Shown here: one piece after another, positions 23,455 to 28,502 of the stretch
Numbering within the stretch: the first letter of the stretch is position 1
Layout: every line of letters starts with the position of its first letter
NCBI GenBank assembly: GCA_008016945.1
Contig: SSGN01000190.1
Coordinates: 1 to 28,502, forward strand
Length of the DNA: 28,502 nucleotides
Direction of reading: 5' to 3'
Source of the DNA: Flavobacteriales bacterium
Lineage (GTDB): Bacteria > Bacteroidota > Bacteroidia > Flavobacteriales > PHOS-HE28
Made by a program: the position numbers and the translations under genes
The notes under the pieces: generated by a model
Databases searched by the model: none
Seen by the model: only the letters and a program-made list of their open reading frames with translations
What the model was told of the DNA's origin: nothing

Positions 23455-24474
23455 TCAGCTCATCACCTTGGCCAGCAGCTCGCGCAGCAGCTCACCGGGG
23501 TCGCCACCATCGCCACCCACCCCCTTGCTCCGCAGGTCGAACTGGCGCAGATGCCGTTGTACCTCCACCAGTTTGGCCTTCGAGTAGTTCCGGGCATGGG
23601 TCTGGTAGTCCTTCACGAAATAGGGGTTCACCTTCAGCAGCGAGGCCAGCTCCGCTTGGCTCTTGCCTTCGCAGGCGTGTACCATCGCCAGTTTGTTGAA
23701 ATAGGTGTTCAGGAATCCCAGGGTCAACACCAAGGGGTTCTCCTTGGGGTCCGCGGCGAAGTGGTTGGCGATCTGTTGGGCTTTGTACGCATTGCGCAGA
23801 CCGATGGCGTTCTGTAGCTCGAACACGTTGTAGTCCTTGCTGATGCCCACGAACCGCTGGATGATGTCGCTGGTGATGGCTCCGCCCTCTTCGGTCACCA
23901 AGCACAGTTTCTCCACCTCTTTGATCGCCTTGGATAAGTCGGTGCCCAGATGGTTGGCCAACAACGTGGCTTCGGCGCTCCCCAGTTTGCGCTTCTGGTT
24001 CTTGGCGAAGGTGATCAACAGGTCGGGCAGCCGGTCCTCGCGCACCTTGTCGCTCAGGAACACCTGCCCGCCACCTTTCTGCGCCGACTTCAAGATGCTT
24101 TTACGCCCGTCGATCTTCTTGTGCTTGTAACAGAGCACGAGCACCGTGGTGGGGGTGGGTTTCAGCAGGTAGGGTTCCAGCTTCTCCACCTGGTCGATCC
24201 GCCAGTTCTGGAGCTCGCGCACCACCACGAGCTGCCGTTCGGCCATCATGGGGAATCGAAGGCACGTGTCCTTCACCTGGTCCGGGTCGCAATCCCGCCC
24301 GTACAGGATGGTCTGGTTGAAATCGCGCTCATGGTCCTGTAAAGCAAGGCGCTCCACCTCCGCAGCGATGCGATCGATGAAGAACCCCTCTTCGCCGTGC
24401 AGCAGGTACACCGGCTTGAATTTGCCGCCCCGCAGGTCGGTCATCACCTTCTTGTAATCGTCGAGGGTGCTCAT
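23455..24474 (-). CDS. holA: DNA polymerase III subunit delta
   Basis: The product has 339 residues. The N-terminal domain begins KFKPVYLLHGEEGFFIDRIAAEVERLAL, the typical delta opening (P-x-Y-L-x-G-E-E), followed by FPMMAERQLVVVREL and PTPTTVLVLCYKHKKIDGRK. The middle domain has AEATLLANHLGTDLSKAIKEVEKLCL and the C-terminal collar domain has DYNVFELQNAIGLRNAYKAQQIANHFAADPKENPLVLTLGFLNTYFNKLAMVH. Delta is the clamp-loader wrench that opens the beta sliding clamp during replication. Its ATG overlaps the amn stop (ATGA at 24474-24471), so the two genes are cotranscribed and translationally coupled. Confidence 0.95.
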   Translation of the reverse strand: MSTLDDYKKVMTDLRGGKFKPVYLLHGEEGFFIDRIAAEVERLALQDHERDFNQTILYGRDCDPDQVKDTCLRFPMMAERQLVVVRELQNWRIDQVEKLEPYLLKPTPTTVLVLCYKHKKIDGRKSILKSAQKGGGQVFLSDKVREDRLPDLLITFAKNQKRKLGSAEATLLANHLGTDLSKAIKEVEKLCLVTEEGGAITSDIIQRFVGISKDYNVFELQNAIGLRNAYKAQQIANHFAADPKENPLVLTLGFLNTYFNKLAMVHACEGKSQAELASLLKVNPYFVKDYQTHARNYSKAKLVEVQRHLRQFDLRSKGVGGDGGDPGELLRELLAKVMS

Positions 24475-25244
24475 TCGAAGCGCAGGTGCTTCACCGAACG
24501 GCCTTCATTGATGATCTCGCGGAGGGCATCGATCCCCAGCCGCACGTGGCTCTCGACGAAGTTGCCGGTGACCTTGGCGTCGCTGGCACTGGTCTTCACC
24601 CCTTCGGGCACCATGGGCTGGTCGCTCACCAGCAACAACGCACCGGTGGGGATCTCGTTGGCGAAACCGGTCATGAACAAGGTGGCCGTTTCCATATCGA
24701 TGGCCATGGCCCGGAGCTGCCGCAACCGTTCTTTGAACGGTTCGTCGTGCTCCCATACCCTACGGTTGGTGGTGTACACCGTGCCGGTCCAGTAGTCGAG
24801 GTCCCGGTCCCGTACCGCACCGCTCACCGCACGTTGGATCATGAAGCTGGGCAGGGCGGGCACTTCCGGTGGGAAATAATCCGCGCTCGTGCCCTCGCCC
24901 CGGATGGCGGCGATGGGTAGCACCAGGTCGCCCAGTTGATTCTTCTTCTTCAAGCCGCCGCATTTGCCCAGGAACAACACCGCCTTGGGCGCGATGGCAC
25001 TGAGCAGGTCCATGGTGGTGGCGGCCATGGGGCTGCCCATACCGAAGTTGATCATCACCATGTCCTCGGCCACGGCCACCTTCATCGCCTTGTCCCGCAC
25101 CGGTATGGTGGCACCGGTCTGTTGGCAGAAGATGTCCAGGTAGTTGTCGAAGTTGGTCAAGAGCACATGCGGCTTGAACGCCTCGAGCGGCAACCCCGTG
25201 TACCGAGGTAGCCAGTTGCTCACGATCTCGTGTTTCGTACGCAC
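24471..25244 (-). CDS. amn: AMP nucleosidase (short Bacteroidota type)
   Basis: The product has 257 residues from a GTG at 25244; no ATG lies near the start and the N-terminus (MRTKHEIVSNWLPRYTGLPLEAF) looks complete. The nucleoside phosphorylase I fold is marked by MVMINFGMGSPMAATTMDLL (ribose/phosphate-site region), VLFLGKCGGL, and AIDMETATLFMTGF with the ribose-binding Glu in the META motif. ETATLF near 190-200 and the TGALLLVSDQPMVPEGVKTS block also fit AMP nucleosidases, which hydrolyse AMP to adenine and ribose 5-phosphate in the cytoplasm. Substrate assignment rests on family resemblance. It is coupled to holA, and its start lies 24 nt from the start of the divergent HsdR-N-like gene. 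Confidence 0.88.
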   Translation of the reverse strand: MRTKHEIVSNWLPRYTGLPLEAFKPHVLLTNFDNYLDIFCQQTGATIPVRDKAMKVAVAEDMVMINFGMGSPMAATTMDLLSAIAPKAVLFLGKCGGLKKKNQLGDLVLPIAAIRGEGTSADYFPPEVPALPSFMIQRAVSGAVRDRDLDYWTGTVYTTNRRVWEHDEPFKERLRQLRAMAIDMETATLFMTGFANEIPTGALLLVSDQPMVPEGVKTSASDAKVTGNFVESHVRLGIDALREIINEGRSVKHLRFE

Positions 25245-25268
25245 TTTTGTGGGGTGAGGTCCTGTTCA

Positions 25269-25736
25269 ATGGAGGTGCTCGACCTGCCGGACCATGGTGT
25301 CAAAACTAAGCATGGTGCCGATGGTGACACCGTGTTCGATCCCGTACGCCGCCGTTGGGTGGCCTTGACCCCGGAGGAATGGGTGCGCCAACATGTGCTG
25401 AACTACCTGGTCCATGACCTGGGATGCCCCCCTTCATTGGTCGGGGTGGAGTCCCGGCTGACGTTGAATGGCATGGCCAAACGGGCCGATATCGTGGTGC
25501 ATGACCGGTGCGCAACGCCACTGTTGCTGGTCGAATGCAAGGCGCCCTCGGTGCGTCTGGACCAGGCCACCTTCGAGCAGGCCGCACGGTATAACTTGGT
25601 GTTCAAGGTCAAGTACCTCTTGATCACCAACGGGAAGACCCATTTCTGCTGCGCGGTGGATCATCAACGGGGAAGGGTGGAATTCTTGCCCGCTCTGCCG
25701 CATTTCGATACCATGTCCGGTCCTGCGACCCGTTAA
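25269..25736 (+). CDS. Stand-alone HsdR N-terminal-like nuclease-fold protein
   Basis: The product has 155 residues from the ATG at 25269; an upstream in-frame ATG at 25230 would overlap amn and is less likely. The sequence VFDPVRRRWVALTPEEWVRQHVLNYLV and SLVGVESRLTLNGMAKRADIVVHD, then LLLVECKAPSVRLDQATFEQAARYNLVFKVKYLLITNG, matches the type I restriction HsdR N-terminal domain family (HSDR_N_2). The nuclease residues are visible: Glu in the first helix region, Asp in RADIVV and the E-x-K of VECKA. There is no helicase, HsdM or HsdS nearby, so a restriction role is doubtful. I recall homologues beside holA in other Bacteroidota, which would argue for a housekeeping role. Confidence 0.82.
   Translation: MEVLDLPDHGVKTKHGADGDTVFDPVRRRWVALTPEEWVRQHVLNYLVHDLGCPPSLVGVESRLTLNGMAKRADIVVHDRCATPLLLVECKAPSVRLDQATFEQAARYNLVFKVKYLLITNGKTHFCCAVDHQRGRVEFLPALPHFDTMSGPATR
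25301..25308 (-). promoter_or_regulatory. Possible -7 box (TAGTTTTG) for amn-holA
   Basis: A perfect TAnnTTTG match on the minus strand, 56 nt before the amn start and inside the 5' part of the divergent HsdR-N-like gene. No -33 TTG is found at 18-20 nt. Confidence 0.3.
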
Positions 25737-25741
25737 TTTTG
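25734..25741 (+). promoter_or_regulatory. -7 box (TAATTTTG) of the S8 protease gene
   Basis: A perfect TAnnTTTG match that overlaps the end of the upstream gene and ends 4 nt before the ATG at 25746. With the usual -7 geometry transcription would start at or next to the A of the start codon. No clear -33 element. Confidence 0.45.
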
Positions 25742-25745
25742 AACC

Positions 25746-28376
25746 ATGTTCATGCGCACCACCTCGTTGCTCGCAGCCTTGCTTCTCGGTGCTGCGGCTT
25801 TTGGCCAGCACAAGGAGAAGATGGACCTCCAGCTCCGTCATTTCCTGGATCGACAAGTGATGGATGATGCCGAGGTCAGCTTGTTCATTCACGGCGATGT
25901 GCAGAGACTCCAGGATGCGGTTCGGCGGCATGGTGGCCGCGTGACCATGGCCCGACCCGGTATGGTGAACGCCCGGGTGCCGGTGACCGCTGTGCGCGAG
26001 TTGGCCGGTGAGCAGGCCGTGCATCATTTCGAGTTCAGCCTGGCCGAGGGGCGGCTCATGAACGATTCGGCACGGGTGAAGAACCGGGTGCTCCAAGTGC
26101 ATTCGGGTTCTGCTCCGCTGCCGCAAGGCTACGATGGCGAGGGCGTGGTGATGGGGATCATCGATACCGGCCTGGATACGGACCATCCCGATCTGCGCGA
26201 CGAGAACGGTGTGTCCCGGGTGTACCGCTATTGGGATCAAGTGCCACAGGCGAACCCACAGTCGCCGGCCCCCTACGGTTATGGCACCGAATGGACCCGT
26301 GAACAACTGGTGGTCGGAGGCGATGGACCGACCGACCCGCAAGGACATGGGACCACGGTGACCGGGACCGCTGCGGGCAATGGCCTGGCCAATGGTAGGC
26401 ACAAGGGTGTGGCGCCCAAGACCGAGATCATCATGGTGGCCAGCCGCATGGGGGCTCCCAACTGGGCGGCTACGGTGGCCGATGGGGTGAAGTATATCTT
26501 CGACCTGGCCGAAGACCTGAACAAGCCCGCTGTGATCAACATCAGCATGGGGTCGTACGGGGGCTCCCATGATGGCAAGGACGCTGCCGCCCTCTTCATC
26601 GAGGATCTGCTCCTCGCCCGACCCGGACGTGCCCTGGCCGCTGCGGCAGGGAATTCGAACGGCAGTTTCCCCTATCACGTGCGCACCGAGGTGGGGTCGG
26701 ATACCACCTTCACCTGGTTCCAGACCAACATGTTCCCAGCAGCCTACAACGTCTTCGATTTCCCCAATGTGTTCTTCGAAGTATGGGCCGATGCGGATGA
26801 TCTCCAGGATGTTCAATTCGCCATCGGCGCCGATCGGGTCAGCCCTTCCCTGGCGTTCCGTGGCCACACCCCGTTCCATACGGTGGCCGATGCCATGGGC
26901 GAGGTGCTGGTCGTACCGATCGTCAGTTACGATGGGAATACGCTGGGTACCGCGCAGTACTACGCCCAGCAACGCGGCGATCAAGTGTCGCTTCAGGTAC
27001 TCATCGCTTCGCCCGATTCCGCCGACCACCTCTGGCGCTTCATGTCCACCGGCGATGGTGCGTTCGACATCTGGTCTCTCACCACCTTCACCCGGACGGC
27101 CAATATGATAGGCCCGCTACTGGCCGAAGCATGGCCGGGTGGTCTGCCCTTCCCATCGGCAGAAGAGTACCCGGCCATGGCCCACTATGTGGCGCCGGAC
27201 CACCAGAAGATCATCGTCGACTCATGGGCCTGCCTTCCGGATGTGCTCACCGTGGCCAACTACTGCAACGAGGTCACCTACACCGATTATTTCGGGGTGG
27301 AGCGCGCCGTGGATGGTGTGGAACGGGATATCGCATTGGCCAGCAGTGCAGGTCCCACACGCGATGGCCGCGTGAAACCCGATGTCGCAGCCACGGGTGA
27401 TGTCACCTTCGCAGCCGCTCCGCTGGAAGCCATCCAATGGATCATCGACAATCAGGTGGGCTACAAGGTCGACCCCGGTGGCATGCATATCCGCGATGGA
27501 GGTACCTCCCAGGCGTCGCCCGTGGTGGCGGGTATCGCAGCGCTGTACCTGCAGAAATGTCCTGGGGCCAGCACCTCCGAGATCGCCCAGGCCGTGCGTA
27601 AGAGCGCACGTGGCGATGGGTTCACCGGGACCGTGCCGAATCCACGCTGGGGGGCTGGGAAGGTGGATGCCTTTGGGGCACTACTGAACAATTCCAAACT
27701 CGCCGTCGCGGCTGCGGAGTTCTGCGAAGGCCAGGTCGTGGAAGTGGCGTACACGGGGGAGGGCAATGGGCTACAATGGAGCAATGGCGCTTTGGGCAAC
27801 CCCATTCAAGTGGCCGCCTCCGGTCCCGTGAGCGCCACATCCGTTACCGCCTCGGGCTGTCTGGCCTATTCCGACACCGTGCAGTTCACCATGTGGCCCA
27901 CCCCTCCCATACCGACCGTTTCTGCCGATGGCCCGGTGCTCACTGCCTCGGAGGCGGCCACGTACCAGTGGTGGGAGGGTGGACAGCCCATTCCAGAAGC
28001 CACCACCCAGGAATGGACCGCGCTCTGGCCTGGATCCTACCACGTGCAGGTCACCGATGCCCATGGCTGCTCCGCCGAGAGCGCACCGGTGCAGGTCTTG
28101 AGTGTAGGGGTTCACGCGCCGGTGCTCGGTGGATCCTCGTTGGCGCCCAACCCGGTGCGCGATCAGCTCACCTTGACCCTCTCACCCACGGCCATCGATG
28201 GCGCACGACTCACCGTATGGTCCGCCGATGGGAAGCTCGTTCTCCAGGAGCTGATCGGTGCGGGGAGCCAGGGGGTGTTCACCTTACCTGTTCAGGCGTT
28301 GGCCCCCGGCGTGTACCTATTGCGGGTCGGTGATGAACAGGGCCAATGGAGCCAACGATTCGTACGGTCGAGGTGA
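25746..28376 (+). CDS. T9SS-exported subtilisin-like serine protease (S8)
   Basis: The product has 876 residues. The signal peptide is MFMRTTSLLAALLLGAAAFG (an ATG two codons in is possible). A propeptide-like region (about 25-118) precedes the peptidase domain, whose triad is Asp140 (GIIDTGLDTDHPDL), His201 (DPQGHGTTVTGTAAG) and Ser588 (GGTSQASPVVAGIAALYL) by my count. AVINISMGSYGG and LAAAAGNS are further S8 blocks. A long insertion of about 270 residues stands between the oxyanion region and the Ser, as in S8 members with an accessory beta domain. After PRWGAGKVDAFGALL come Ig-like segments (AATYQWWEGGQPIPEATTQEW) and a T9SS type A sorting domain (LAPNPVRDQLTLTLS to QRFVRSR, about 799-876). 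It should be secreted or surface-attached and degrade proteins. It starts 9 nt after the HsdR-N-like gene. Confidence 0.93.
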   Translation: MFMRTTSLLAALLLGAAAFGQHKEKMDLQLRHFLDRQVMDDAEVSLFIHGDVQRLQDAVRRHGGRVTMARPGMVNARVPVTAVRELAGEQAVHHFEFSLAEGRLMNDSARVKNRVLQVHSGSAPLPQGYDGEGVVMGIIDTGLDTDHPDLRDENGVSRVYRYWDQVPQANPQSPAPYGYGTEWTREQLVVGGDGPTDPQGHGTTVTGTAAGNGLANGRHKGVAPKTEIIMVASRMGAPNWAATVADGVKYIFDLAEDLNKPAVINISMGSYGGSHDGKDAAALFIEDLLLARPGRALAAAAGNSNGSFPYHVRTEVGSDTTFTWFQTNMFPAAYNVFDFPNVFFEVWADADDLQDVQFAIGADRVSPSLAFRGHTPFHTVADAMGEVLVVPIVSYDGNTLGTAQYYAQQRGDQVSLQVLIASPDSADHLWRFMSTGDGAFDIWSLTTFTRTANMIGPLLAEAWPGGLPFPSAEEYPAMAHYVAPDHQKIIVDSWACLPDVLTVANYCNEVTYTDYFGVERAVDGVERDIALASSAGPTRDGRVKPDVAATGDVTFAAAPLEAIQWIIDNQVGYKVDPGGMHIRDGGTSQASPVVAGIAALYLQKCPGASTSEIAQAVRKSARGDGFTGTVPNPRWGAGKVDAFGALLNNSKLAVAAAEFCEGQVVEVAYTGEGNGLQWSNGALGNPIQVAASGPVSATSVTASGCLAYSDTVQFTMWPTPPIPTVSADGPVLTASEAATYQWWEGGQPIPEATTQEWTALWPGSYHVQVTDAHGCSAESAPVQVLSVGVHAPVLGGSSLAPNPVRDQLTLTLSPTAIDGARLTVWSADGKLVLQELIGAGSQGVFTLPVQALAPGVYLLRVGDEQGQWSQRFVRSR

Positions 28377-28386
28377 GCTTCGCAGG

Positions 28387-28502
28387 TCAGTGGGCCACCA
28401 CCGATCGGGAAGTGCGGTGTGCCGATCGGATGATGTAAGTGCCGGGGGGCCAGGCGCTGGTATCGAGTACCAAGGAGTGCGTGGACCTGCCCTGCCAGAC
28501 CA
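28387..28502 (-). CDS. T9SS cargo protein, C-terminal tail (cut by window edge)
   Basis: On the minus strand the frame is open from the window edge to a TGA at 28389-28387. The 37 or so residues read LVLDTSAWPPGTYIIRSAHR and end SRSVVAH. The W-P-P-G-T-Y-I-I-R pattern followed by a short strand is the end of a T9SS type A sorting domain (compare APGVYLLRVG in the S8 protease). The N-terminal part and hence the function lie outside the window. The stop lies 10 nt from that of the convergent S8 gene. Confidence 0.65.
   Translation of the reverse strand, partial: VWQGRSTHSLVLDTSAWPPGTYIIRSAHRTSRSVVAH

Overview
This GC-rich window looks like a chromosomal segment from a high-GC member of the Bacteroidota, most likely Flavobacteriales-like. 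The evidence is the gene content: C-terminal tails of type IX secretion (T9SS) cargo, an S46 dipeptidyl-peptidase, a carboxypeptidase-regulatory-domain TonB-dependent receptor, a YkuD_2-type L,D-transpeptidase, and a Bacteroidota-style YidC, CTP synthase and short AMP nucleosidase. Promoter candidates fit the Bacteroidota -7 consensus TAnnTTTG, and no clear Shine-Dalgarno sequences are seen. The genus cannot be named from this sequence.

Layout. 1-457: start of an MFS transporter (minus, runs off the edge), divergent from an SdiA-regulated-family lipoprotein (583-1482). 1796-3489: bestrophin-type channel and a short-chain dehydrogenase (minus), directly downstream of the 4.5S/SRP RNA gene (about 3524-3629, minus). 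3840-6243: a GT2 glycosyltransferase and a DUF6056 polytopic membrane protein (plus), probably a lipid-linked sugar pair. 6230-8580: two different L,D-transpeptidases (minus). 8800-10173: a T9SS-exported protein with tandem 41-residue repeats (plus). 10170-14012: a minus-strand surface-sugar group (DCC thiol oxidoreductase, NAD-dependent epimerase, GT4 glycosyltransferase, MORN-like protein), interrupted by a GxxExxY gene enclosed by imperfect inverted repeats. 14181-20850: S46 peptidase, DUF6438 lipoprotein, YidC and PyrG (all minus). 21037-25244: TonB-dependent receptor, HolA and AMP nucleosidase (minus). 25269-28376: a stand-alone HsdR-N-like protein and a T9SS-exported subtilisin-like protease (plus). 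28387-28502: the tail of another T9SS cargo gene (minus).

How they fit together. Much of the window serves the cell envelope: membrane protein insertion (YidC, with SRP RNA), peptidoglycan cross-linking, surface glycan synthesis, outer-membrane uptake, periplasmic peptide degradation and secreted proteins. PyrG, Amn and HolA are housekeeping genes for nucleotide and DNA metabolism.

The observations most worth a second look are: (1) the GxxExxY gene between inverted GCGACGAC-type repeats, inserted between two sugar genes; (2) yidC interrupted by an in-frame TAG exactly where the family has a Gln codon, in the C1 cytoplasmic loop; (3) -7-like boxes only 4-7 nt upstream of several start codons, suggesting leaderless mRNAs; (4) a secreted protein built of 41-residue repeats; and (5) an imperfect 10-bp palindrome inside the promoter of the S46 peptidase gene. 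No CRISPR array, tRNA, rRNA, transposase or phage gene was seen.
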